Of a DNA stretch of 64,000 bases, positions 28,561 to 37,615 are shown in pieces. Source of the stretch: Shinisaurus crocodilurus (Eukaryota; Chordata; Lepidosauria; Squamata; Shinisauridae). The stretch is taken from NCBI GenBank assembly GCA_021292165.1, contig CM037885.1:12542375-12606374 (forward strand), in the 5' to 3' direction. A program made the translations under genes and the position numbers. The first letter of the stretch is position 1, and every line of letters begins with the position of its first letter. The notes beneath the pieces are model-generated. The model had not been told where the DNA came from, searched no databases, and worked only from the letters and a program-made list of their open reading frames with translations.

Positions 28561-29181
28561 CAAGAATGCAGAACCTCTTTCAGACCAAGGCCAAAGTTAC
28601 ATTTCGGAAAAGCTCTCTGGAGCCACATTCCAGTGGTGGGTGGAGTCAAAGACAAAAGGGCCGGGGCCAAAATACCAAAAAGTACCAGCATATTTCAGCT
28701 TAAAGCTCTAACTGCCAGCAATTAAGCCGTATAAGAGGCATTACAACTTTTTAACAGGGAAAAAAGTTGAGGGGGGAAACTGCACAGAGCTGGGGAAACA
28801 CCAAACAACTGGTGATTGGGGAAAGGAGGTGGAGCTGGGGGGAAGAAGTGTGGGCTTCTGGGAAACCCAGGAGGGCTGGATTGGGACACCAAGAGAGCCA
28901 GTGTGGCGTAGTGGTGAGAGTGTTGGACTGGGGACTCGGGAGATCCGGGTTCTAGTCCCCGCTTGGCCATGAAACTCACTGGGTGACTTTGGGCCAGTCA
29001 CTGACTCTCAGCCTAACCTACCTCACAGGGTTGTTGTGAGGATAAAATGGAGAGGAGGATGAGGATAATGTAAGCCGCCTTGGGTCCCTTGCAGGAAAAA
29101 AAGTGAGGTATAAATATAATAAATAAATAAATAAATAAGAGGACTGAATTTGGCCTGCAGGACTGTGGCTCTGCACCCCTG
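28561..29181 (-). mobile_element. hAT element, family H, interrupted by SINE
   Basis: Left end CAAGAATGCAGAACCTC and right end GGCTCTGCACCCCTG. Flanking octamers CTCTAAGC (28553-28560) and CCCTAAGC (29182-29189). The SINE at 28893-29138 lies inside. Its octamer is the same one used by the MITE to the left. Confidence 0.8.
28893..29138 (+). mobile_element. MIR-like CORE-SINE nested in hAT family H
   Basis: Complete copy: GAGCCAGTGTGGCGTAGTGG, GGTTCTAGTCCCCGC, TGACTTTGGGCCAGTCAC, GTAAGCCGCCTTGGGTCCC and an AAATAAATAAATAAATAA tail. AAGAG occurs on both sides as a short possible duplication. Confidence 0.9.
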
Positions 29182-29276
29182 CCCTAAGCCTAAGTTCACC
29201 CCATCCTAAACATTTTTATGCATGGTCAAAGGGTACTACTTTCAAGCTCTTAATTTAATAATAGTAGTAGTAGTAG

Positions 29277-29277
<1 letters not shown>

Positions 29278-29359
<82 letters not shown>
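29278..29359. repeat. (AAT)n-(ATT)n fold-back microsatellite
   Basis: A run of AAT units turns into ATT units near 29324, making an approximately 80-base perfect palindrome able to form a cruciform. It abuts the tail side of the L2 copy to the right. Confidence 0.9.
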
Positions 29360-29795
29360 TCATTTCTATACCACCCAGTAACTGCTGCTCTCTGGGCGGT
29401 TCACAACAATTCATAAAATTACAAACTACAGATAACAAAATGCCACATAAAATGTCGATACACAAAATTTAATACAATTTAAACAGCTAAAAACATTCAA
29501 TAAAAATACTAGACATGTTAAAAAGACAGCTGACATAAATGCGCCACCATATGCCATTAAATACAATTAAATGCCTGGGAGTAGAGGGCGGTCTTAACCT
29601 GGCACTGAAATATGGCATTGGCGCCAGGCAGGCCTCAGTGGGGAGATCATTCCATAATCAGGGAGCCACCACTGAGAAGGCCCTCTCCCTTGTTGCCACC
29701 CCCTGAGCCTCCCTCAGAGGTGGCACTAGGAGGAAGGCCTCAGATGTAGATTGTAGTGTCTCGGTAGATTCAGGTCGGGAGAGCCGCCCCATCAC
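29360..29795 (-). mobile_element. L2-type LINE 3' part, antisense
   Basis: ATACCACCCAGTAACTGC, CTCTCTGGGCGGTTCAC, then GGTCTTAACCTGGCACTG, GGGGAGATCATTCCATAATC, GCCACCACTGAGAAGGCCC and TTGTTGCCACCCCCTGAGCC. The last blocks encode, in antisense, the decayed C-terminus seen in L2-type ORF2 (a LWNSLP-like region in sense). Confidence 0.78.
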
Positions 29796-29902
29796 CACCT
29801 TCTAACAATTCATAAGATACCTTGACCCTTACCCAACCCCCAAAGGAAAGGGAAGCCTCACCTTCCTTGAAAGCCAGCATGCTGCTATGGTCAGACTGCC
29901 CT

Positions 29903-30018
29903 GGGGAAGCCCTCCAGATGTTGTTGGCCTACAACTCCAATCACCCGTGACCACTGGGGCTGAAGGGAGCTGGCGTCCAACAACATCTGGAAGGCCATGC
30001 ATTCCCCACCTCTGATCT
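29903..30018. mobile_element. hAT-type MITE relic
   Basis: GCCCTCCAGATGTTGTTGG on the left and CCAACAACATCTGGAAGGCC on the right are inverted arms. Decayed; no target duplication assigned. Confidence 0.65.
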
Positions 30019-30227
30019 AGAGATCTACCACTGGAACTGGATCTACTTTCTGCCCACACTTGATCGACTGCAAATCACCCAAGAGATCTACCTGTGGATC
30101 CTGACTTACCTTCTGCCCATGAAAACATTTCACAGAATCGTTTGCAAGGAGCAGGGGCTGCTCAGGACATTAATGTGCAAAGTGCTCTCTGAACGCAAAA
30201 AAGGTTTGAATGCTAACGGTTTATAGC

Positions 30228-30357
30228 AGGAGCAGGCAACCTGGTGCCCTTCAGACATTTTGAACTACAATTCCCAGCATCTCCAGCCAGCATAGCCAAT
30301 GGTCATGGATAATGGGAATTATAGTCCAACCGCATCTGGAGGGCATTGAGTTGCATA
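30228..30357. mobile_element. hAT-type MITE relic
   Basis: CAACCTGGTGCCCTTCAG on the left and CATCTGGAGGGCATTGAG on the right, with CAATTCCCAGCATCTCCAG and GGGAATTATAGTCCAA inside. Confidence 0.65.
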
Positions 30358-30579
30358 CCCCTTCCTTTGATCATCACACCCTCCATCTTTCAGGTGAGTA
30401 ATATGACAGGAAGTAATTACAGTCTGAGGATAAAACAGAAGCAAAAGTAGTGCCAACACAGACACACCACTAGAAGAGGATCAGTTGTAAACGACCCTAG
30501 AAAAATATGGCCACCATGCCCCTTCTCCGGCGGCTGTTTGTAATAGCTGGTCAGTCAGTCCCCCAATGCTAAATATTTA

Positions 30580-30730
30580 TGGGTGCTTTTTTTTATTATT
30601 GCTCAGAAGATGCTGGAGGAGAAGGTCAGAGGTTTATGACGTGGTGATGAAGAAGTTATTATGGGGCTTGCAAGCTAATATTAGCAGAAAATTATCCGGA
30701 GTTAATAAACGCAGCTTTTATAGATATACA
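30580..30730. promoter_or_regulatory. Candidate regulatory island
   Basis: Repeat-free AT-rich sequence with GGTTTATGACGTGGTGATG (a CRE-like TGACGTGG), GCAAGCTAATATTAGC (a perfect inverted GCTAATATTAGC) and GAGTTAATAAACGC. Inference only. Confidence 0.37.
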
Positions 30731-30904
30731 AACCCTTGTCACACACAGTCAGACACAGCAGCACAGAGCAGGAAGAAACCAAACAGTTGCCTTTTTGAAA
30801 GCAGATGCTTCTTCCATTTCCCTTTGCAATAATTCCCTTCTCGTGCATGCAACGGTCTAGAAAATGCTTCCTTTAACAACCTGATCCTAGTTGCCGGCAT
30901 CAAC

Positions 30905-31150
30905 CAGAAAAATAGTGTTATTTATTTATTACACTGATATCACACACTTAATCCAAGGCGTTCAGGGTGAGGTACATGGTTCTCCTCACCACCCATTTTA
31001 TCCTCACAACAACCCTCTGAGGTGGGTAAGGCGGAGAGGGAGAGAGTGATTGGCCAAAGGTCACCGGTGAGCTTCATGGCTGAGTGGGAATTTTGAGCTC
31101 GGATCTCCCCAGTCCTAGCTCAACAGTGTAACCACTGCTCCACGCTGTCT
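30905..31150 (-). mobile_element. MIR-like CORE-SINE, antisense
   Basis: CATTTTATCCTCACAACAAC, GTGATTGGCCAAAGGTCACC, GAGCTTCATGGCTGAGTGG and CCACTGCTCCACGCTGTCTC. Diverged, old copy with TTATTTATTTATTA at its tail. Confidence 0.8.
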
Positions 31151-31484
31151 CTTGAGATGCATGCCAACAAGGAAAGCTTCAGACAGTGCTGAAAGTCAGG
31201 CATATACCAGGATTGTAATGTCGGCAGAGGGCCCACTGTCCTAGTAGCATTGCCAGTCTCTCACTGTGGATGGGTCACCCAAGGAGGTTTGAGGCAGAGA
31301 GTGAGAGATTCTCCATTGGCACACACCGCCACTTTCAAGTTAAGGGGGGCAGCGCCATGCCCAAGAACACCCCCCCCCCAAGAGAGAGATTGCTGTGGAT
31401 GCAAGATTCCGGCATTGAGAAAAAGAATCAGAGTTCCCCAACCTTTTTTGGGTCAGCGGGCTTATTTGGAATTTTGAGAGAGTG

Positions 31485-31616
31485 TCATGGGTGTGGTGCG
31501 GTGGTTAGAGTGTTGGACAAGGACACAGGAGATCCAGGTTCTAGTCCCCACTTGGCCATGAAGCTCACTGGGTGACTTTGGGCCAGTCACTGACTCTCAG
31601 CCTAACCCACCTCACC
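31485..31616 (+). mobile_element. MIR-like CORE-SINE, 3'-truncated
   Basis: GGTGTGGTGCGGTGGTTAG, AGATCCAGGTTCTAGTCCCC, TGACTTTGGGCCAGTCACTG, then AACCCACCTCAC where family-G sequence begins abruptly. Confidence 0.82.
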
Positions 31617-31838
31617 AGAATGCCCCCTTTCCCCCCTCTCCGAGGTCACTTTTCTGACCTCGGAGAGCAGCCGTGTGATTCTTTCTGCACTGGCTGTGAG
31701 GGAGAGGGGGAGCGGGGTTGGAGCAACGATTCCCAGCTCTGAGGCTGGAGCGCTGTCTCCGAACACAGATCTGGGAATCTGAAATATGCTATGGCCCCTC
31801 AGATGCTGTCTAGGGACCATAGGATTGCTCCCTTAGAG
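31617..31838 (+). repeat. GC-rich dispersed repeat, family G
   Basis: CCCCCTTTCCCCCCTCTCCG, GACCTCGGAGAGCAGCC, TGATTCTTTCTGCACTGGC, CCCAGCTCTGAGGC and GGACCATAGGATTGCTCCC. It truncates the preceding SINE. Confidence 0.62.
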
Positions 31839-31988
31839 CGTTTTGGACTTTGGGCACAGCCATTACTGATGTCATTCTGATGCTGTTTGAACTCGTTCGT
31901 AGATGTGTTTGTTTTGTACAACTTACAATTGTTGGACACCAGATGACCAAGTAGTTGTATAAAATCTGCAATTAGACAAGAAAACAAA

Positions 31989-32044
31989 GACTGGTTTCAG
32001 AAAAGGCACCGACCTAAATTCCTCCTTCAATGCAGCTCCGCAAG
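31989..32044 (-). repeat. Short inverted repeat, right arm
   Basis: Reverse complement of 28328-28382, including GGCACCGACCTAAATTCC and CTTCAATGCAGCTCCGCAAG. Confidence 0.7.
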
Positions 32045-32189
32045 GCACAGGAGTCCTGTCTTCCTTTCCATCTGGTTGTCCTAATATGCCAGATGCAGCT
32101 GAGTTTCAAACACGGCACCAGGTGAAAAGCAAAGCAGAAGGGTTGTTTTCTTTCTTTCTTTTTTTTTAAAAAAAAATGTTTTTAATGAA

Positions 32190-32480
32190 AACAGAAAATG
32201 AATTGGAATCCTTCAAAGCCGCCATTAGAGACACAGATGGAGAGGGGTGGGGAGAAGGGGGAGGAATCTACCGAGGTGATCGATTTGGGTGGGGGTATAT
32301 CAATTATGGAACCTGTTTGCTAAACGTCCGTTAATTAGAATTGAGGACGTCGATGGGAATTACGGCCTTGAATAAATACCCCGACCAAACATATGGCTTT
32401 GTTAGACTTAATAGGACAATTACTGCAAGTTCGATACAAATTAATAATTTATCCTTGAAATTATTTTTCTCCAAGGTTTA
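32190..32480. promoter_or_regulatory. Candidate regulatory island
   Basis: About 290 bases with no recognised repeat and a high density of complex motifs: GAATTGGAATCC, GCCGCCATTAGAG, CGTCCGTTAATTAGAATTG, GAATAAATACCCCGACC, TTAATAGGACAATTACTGC and CAAATTAATAATTTATCC. This is the strongest enhancer-like texture in the left two thirds of the window. Confidence 0.42.
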
Positions 32481-32739
32481 AGTAATGTTGCAATCAGATC
32501 TATGCATTGATATTGATGGGCCGAAGGAGCTTTGGCTGGCGACCGGAGGAAGGGAGAGACAAACGGGCACTGAATTAGTTATAGTGTGGTGTGGAGACCA
32601 GAGCCAGTGCAGGGAACAAAGTGTTAGGCTAAAGAAAGACCTGGGACACCAGGGACAGCTTTGTGGGTTCGGCCCTGGATTCGCTGTGCAAGCTACCATC
32701 TCCCGGCATTGGATCCCACGACTTTTTCTTTCGTTAATG

Positions 32740-33230
32740 GCTTTCGACGCGGCCCTACGTCAAGGATTCCAGGGTGGTTTACAAAATTGAAAACACAATT
32801 GCAACAAGTCAGTGTGAGACAGTCTTCTTCCCCAACCTGGTGCCCTCCAAATGTGTTGGACTGCAACTCCTATAAGCCCCACCCAGCATGGACAATGATC
32901 GGGAATGCTGGGAGTTATAGTCCAAATATCTGCAGAGAACACAAGGTTGGAAGAAGACTGCTGTAAAACAACAATGAAACAGTAGTCAGAGCAGCAGGAA
33001 GATCAGGCTCTAATACATTTTTGAGAAGGCTTGAGAGGATGAAAAAAGAAAGCTTTGCCTGGCACCAGAAAGATAAATGTAGGCTCCAAGTGAACCTCCT
33101 TGGGGAGGGAGTTCAACAGGTGGGGCACCACAACCAAGAAGGCCCTCTTTCAGGTTGCTGCCTGCCTCACCTCCAATGGTGGGAGTTCCTGGGGGAGAGT
33201 ATCTATGAAGTGGATTAACAAGCAGCCTAC
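32740..33230 (-). mobile_element. L2-type LINE 3' part, antisense, interrupted
   Basis: GATTCCAGGGTGGTTTAC, GAAAACACAATTGCAAC, then after the hAT insertion GGGGAGGGAGTTCAACAGG, GGGGCACCACAACCAAG and AAGGCCCTCTTTC. The order matches the antisense L2 at 29360-29795. Confidence 0.68.
32820..32960. mobile_element. hAT palindromic MITE in L2
   Basis: CAGTCTTCTTCCCCAACC and AAGGTTGGAAGAAGACTG ends, 141 bp. Flanks GTGTGAGA and CTGTAAAA are only half alike, so the duplication is decayed. It splits the L2 copy. Confidence 0.8.
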
Positions 33231-33244
33231 CTCACAAGCTAGTT

Positions 33245-33835
33245 AGGAACATACAGTGCACAGTCAAACTATGGAATTCACTTCCACAAGATGTAGTGAT
33301 GACCACCAACTTGGGCAGCTTTAAAAGGGGACTGAAGGCTGAAGTCATGAAGGATGAGCCTATCAATGGCTACTAGTGCTGATGGCTCTATGATACCTCC
33401 AGTATCAGAGGCAGTATGTCTTATGTACACCAGTTGCTGGGGAACATGGGCCGAAGGCTGCTGTTGTACTCATGTCCCGCTTGTGGGTTTCCCATGGGCA
33501 GCTGGTTGGCCACTGTGTGAACAGAATGTTGGACTAGATAGACCCTTGGTCTGATCCAGCAGGGCTCTTCTTATGTTCTTATCTTCTTAGAATGCTGGAC
33601 TAGATGGACCTTGTTCTGATCCAGCAGGGATGTTCTTATGTTCTTAGAATGGTGGACTAGATGGGCCTTGGTCTGATCCAGCAGGGCTCTTCTTATGTTC
33701 TTATCTTCTTAGAATGCTGGATCAGATGGAACTTAGTCTGATCCAGCAGGGCTCTTCTTATGGTCTTATCTTCTTAGAATGCTGGACGAGATGGACCTTG
33801 GTCTGATCCAGCAGGGCTCTTCTTATGTTCTTAAC
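33245..33835 (+). mobile_element. CR1/L3-type LINE 3' end with amplified tail
   Basis: CAGTCAAACTATGGAATTC, GATGTAGTGATGACCACC, TATCAATGGCTACTAGTGC, ACCAGTTGCTGGGGAACATG and GAATGTTGGACTAGATAG lead to a 3' terminus that is then repeated in tandem (33524-33835). Confidence 0.86.
33524..33835 (+). repeat. Minisatellite made from CR1 3' terminus
   Basis: Five units of about 57-66 bp, each GAATGCTGGACTAGATGG plus TCTGATCCAGCAGGGCTC plus TTCTTATGTTCTTA, some with an added TCTTCTTA. Units start near 33524, 33590, 33647, 33712 and 33777. Unit differences show that the array arose by local duplication after insertion. Confidence 0.85.
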
Positions 33836-33844
33836 ATAAGAAGC

Positions 33845-34045
33845 TCCTTTTGACCAGGTGAGGCTATTTGGCCATCTAGAACATCTCTGACTGGCAGCAG
33901 CTCTCCAGTGCCTCAGGCAGACTGGCAGTGGGTCTCCAGGGTCTCCACCAGAGGTCTTTCCCACCATCTGTTATCTGACCCCTTTAACTGGAGATGTCGG
34001 GGATTGAACGTAGGACCTTCTGTGGGCTGGCAAGTGGGAGGGAAG
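33845..34045 (-). mobile_element. tRNA-derived SINE 2, antisense
   Basis: GACTGGCAGCAGCTCTCC, GAGGTCTTTCCCACC, TTTAACTGGAGATGTCGGGG and ATTGAACGTAGGACCTTC (B box in antisense). The tRNA 5' end is lost. Confidence 0.7.
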
Positions 34046-36261
34046 CATGAAAATCAATGAGAATATCAGTGCTTGTGGTTTGAGAGACAGAGAAATAGAC
34101 CACAGCAGAGATGCATCATCCTTGACAGGCACCGTTGTGTAGGGTTTGTTTGTTTTTCTTTTCACCCACCAGCAGGAAATGAGTCAAAGCACAGGGCTCC
34201 ATTGTACCTTTGACTTCGACATGGGCTTGGCCCAGCCCACTGGCTCTTATTAACTTTGTCCTATCGAGGACAGCAATTCCTCATTCTTTTTACACTACCA
34301 TCTTCCCTCACAGGAATCATGAAAGAGGATGCTCGAAAGTTTTCTGAGGGAGACTGCACTGCACCCACCCTCTATATCTGCAGTGCGAGAAAGCTTGGGT
34401 TGAAGAGAATTATTCACAAATATGCAAAATTTCAGAAACGTTCCAATTTCTCTGTTTTTTTTTAAAATGTGAAATTTCAAATTCAAGCTTCACGTTTGTA
34501 TTCACTGGAAGTAAAACAACAAGAACAAGACCACTTATAATTATTTGAGATGTGAATGCTTCAAGAGTAAAAGAGAAAATAAAACGTACTTTTGCTTCTT
34601 ATTTGCCATTCCTTCCACACTGTTGGCTGAGCTGCTGTGATGCTACGAAATATTTTATGAACATTCTGAAGCCTTACAGTGAAATGATCTGCAATAGAAT
34701 GTGGACAAACAGTGCAGACTCCGTGAGGTAGGCAACAACTTGGCTGAGAAACAACTGATTCAGGGTCTTGGGTCGGGATAGTCTGTGGGTGCTGAAATAA
34801 GACTATATAATAAGGCTAGGTGGTGGGAAAGGGCTAAATTTCATATATTGATTTGAACTAACCAGCCAAATCTTTGGCTGCAGGTTCCTTGTTAAGTTAC
34901 TAATGCAATTTGCACTGCCACTGACACACACTGTGAGATAATAGGTGCCATTCCAATTAAGCAGAAGGAATGTGTGTGTGTGTGTGTGTTAACACTAGCA
35001 CAGTCGTGTTAATCCTGAATTCAAAGTCCCAGGGCCTATTTCACATGCATTATTACCACCGTGTATTTTGAAAGATTCTTGTTGGGAAATCATGTAGAAT
35101 ATGCACATGAGTCTAATTTGTGAATTACCAGGGCATGCCCACGAACAGTGTCAAATAATTTTTGGTTGATTAATCATCTGCCATGTAACAGATCAACAGA
35201 GCAATCCTATATTCTAAGGGAGGGAGATATGCCTCCGCTATGCTAGTGTGATGGCTACTGAATCTATGCATGCTCAACCGAGGGGGGGGGGAGGGGAAAA
35301 ACGCACCATCAGAAAATACAAAAAAGTGTACAAATGGGATGCCGTGAAAGGGAAAGACATTAGTGGGGTGCCAACTACTTATCCAGGCAAACGTGAGGTT
35401 TGCTTTGTCCTGGCACCGCCAGTTGTTAGAGTGGAATTTTGTATTGGATGTTTGTGCCTGGAGTCCCAAGGTGAGGTACCTGCTATAATTCTAAGGCAGA
35501 GAAGTGTTAGCAATGTGCTCAAGCGTGGGAGAGTTCTGGAGACAGTCTCTTTGTGCAAAGTGCTTTCTTCGTGCACATGGTGGTGCCCTTTAACCCTGCG
35601 TTCCATCACCAGAGTTCTCCCTTGTGAGCTCTGAATGTGCATGACCTGAATCCAGAGAAATAGAGCCCCATGTGGTGCACGCACGTGCACCCTGTCATCT
35701 GAATTATGGTCTCCCTATGTGGGGTTTATATACTGGCATGCTGTAATTTGGTGCTGAGTTGCACCATATCCTATGTTGTGTTGTGGCAATGTGGGTGAGG
35801 GGTTTTTCAGTGTGGGGGCAGAGATTTTCTTTAAAAATTCTGGGAGGAAATTCTTTGCACCAGGTCTGGGGTGGCTTTAAAGTTGCACTGCCAATGGGAC
35901 CGTGGACATGGTCTGGAGAAGTATAGGATATATGGCGTAAGTCTGCTCCTCCTCAGTTATGCCCATATCCTGCACATGACTCTGCCCTGCTTTGGCTATC
36001 CGGCCAGCATATCTTCACCAGTGGAACAGCTGCACTGCCAGAATGTTGTGTAGGTGTCTCTGGGTAGTTCCGGTGGCATATCTTTAATGCTGGTGGCACG
36101 TCTCATGTTCCACCTGTAATAGGGCTTCTGCCAAATCCTATAGCTCCTCAGCTGGAGGGTTTTGTTCTTGTGTATAGGATTACACACCCTTAAGCATTCT
36201 TCTTAATGCATATGATAACAAACAACCTCAATACAGGGCCTTTTTGAGATATTGAAATGCA
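34046..36261. other. No gene; one AT-rich candidate island
   Basis: No repeat family recognised over 2.2 kb. A (GT)n run is at about 34972-34989. The part 35040-35175 (CATTATTACCACCGTG, GAATTACCAGGGC, AAATAATTTTTGGTTGATTAATCATC) has enhancer-like texture. The frames at 35170-35690 show no domain. Confidence 0.45.
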
Positions 36262-36372
36262 AGGTAATAAAATGGAGAGGAGGAGGAGGATTATGTAAGC
36301 CGCCTTGGGTTCCTTGCAGGAAAAAAAGGCAGGGTATAAATATAATGAAATAAATAAATAAATAATTAAATA
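36262..36372 (+). mobile_element. MIR-like CORE-SINE, 3' part
   Basis: AATAAAATGGAGAGGAGG, TATGTAAGCCGCCTTGG, TTGCAGGAAAAAAAGG and AAATAAATAAATAAT. The head is absent. Confidence 0.82.
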
Positions 36373-36616
36373 AATATAAATTTAATAAAAGAAAAAGCCA
36401 CCCTTAATGCTTTCTTTAAAAACAAAACAAAACTGAAGATAGCAAGAGGGCTTAAATTTTAATGTTTTAAAAATCTACTGCTTGTGCAGAGTAAAGGTCA
36501 TTTTAAAAATATTTTCTTTTTCATTCCTTATTGCAGTCATGCACCAGAACCCAAATGGCTACCCCTAAAACATGGGGGGGGGCCTTAAATCACTGTCCCA
36601 CTGATTTTAAAGTTGC
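36373..36616. other. No recognisable feature
   Basis: A-rich, no family recognised. Confidence 0.4.
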
Positions 36617-36770
36617 CCCCACTAATTCATAATTATTTATTTCTTTTCTATTCTGCCCTCTCTCTCCAAGTACCTCAGGGTGGTGAAGTTGGGGCTGTCC
36701 TATTTTCTATCTTCACAACAACCCTGTGAGGTAGATCAGATGAAGAGAGGAAACTTGTCATTGCCAAGGA
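36617..36770 (-). mobile_element. MIR-like CORE-SINE, antisense fragment
   Basis: TCTTCACAACAACCCTGTG and GAGGTAGATCAGATGAAGAG with an upstream TTATTTATTTC tail. Old and diverged. Confidence 0.6.
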
Positions 36771-36779
36771 CTAAGAATC

Positions 36780-37130
36780 CTCAGAGACTGAGACTGAGTT
36801 CTCCAGCAGAAAGGAGGAGTCAGACTCAGAACTGGAAACTCAAGTAGGTTCCTCCACCTTAGATTTCACACTCTATCCAGTAAATCCCAGGGATTGGTAC
36901 CACTGCCCCCAGACTCTGAGGAGTGGACCTCAGACTGCTCTAAGAAGCAGAAAAGCTCTGGGGCACATTCCCCAACTCAGTCCACAGACCCTCACCTTCC
37001 AGAAGGAGAGAGTGGTTGCAGAAAAGGGTGCACTAGCCCTTTAAAAGCCAGATGCAGCACATGAGTGGGTGGAGCTCTCAGAAGGACTCTCCTGGCCAGC
37101 CTATAAAACCCTGCCAGTCGCTCCAGGCTA
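36780..37130 (+). other. Unclassified; TATA-containing, possibly LTR-like
   Basis: GA- and CT-balanced sequence ending with GGCCAGCCTATAAAACCCTG. A TATAAAA box close to a boundary with another element resembles the promoter end of an LTR, but terminal TG..CA and a partner LTR were not found. Confidence 0.25.
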
Positions 37131-37134
37131 GTGA

Positions 37135-37615
37135 TGGGTAGGGATACATGAGAAATTTGTTTCAGTTTGTTTTTAATCAGGATTTAGCAAGTTTGCATCT
37201 TCTGGACCAAACACAGACTCAGACACGATCTGCAGTCGAAGTCCATACATTTCTGAGCTTGCAATGTGATTTGTTGGCACACACACACACCACACACACA
37301 CACACACACCAAAGTGTTTGACAGCATGTGTGCATTTGGTAAATGTGCATGAAAAAATGTGTACTTTTGAAAAATGTGCACAAATACACTTTAATTGATG
37401 GGAGAAGGATGTGTCCGTTTCAAAGATGCGCACAACTGATGCATACATTTGGAAAGATACGCACGAAAATACACACAGATTGTCGGGTGAAAAGAAAAAG
37501 AAAACAAAGCTTGCAATCTGATACGGACCCAATTGGAATGAGCTTCAAAATGGAATTTGGAATTCGGAGAAGTTTGGAGAGCTCAAGGTTTGCTGATTTG
37601 CACATTCCTAGCTGG
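37135..37615 (+). mobile_element. DNA-element relic, sense copy
   Basis: Starts TAGGGATACATGAGAAATTTG and ends TTGCACATTCCTAG. Inside: CAAACACAGACTCAGACACG, GCAGTCGAAGTCCATACATT, and TGTGCACAAATACAC. The antisense copy at 6770-7365 aligns along its whole length. A CA microsatellite (37279-37310) interrupts it. Confidence 0.68.

Noticed and set aside
29222..29416. Isoleucine-rich frame
   Set aside because: Translation of the (AAT)n/(ATT)n repeat.
33524..33835. CRISPR array
   Set aside because: Spaced repeats of ~60 bp with no unique spacers; units are LINE 3' ends, and the organism is a vertebrate.
36780..37130. Solo LTR
   Set aside because: TATAAAA is present, but no TG..CA ends, target duplication or second copy was found; kept only as a low-confidence unclassified block.
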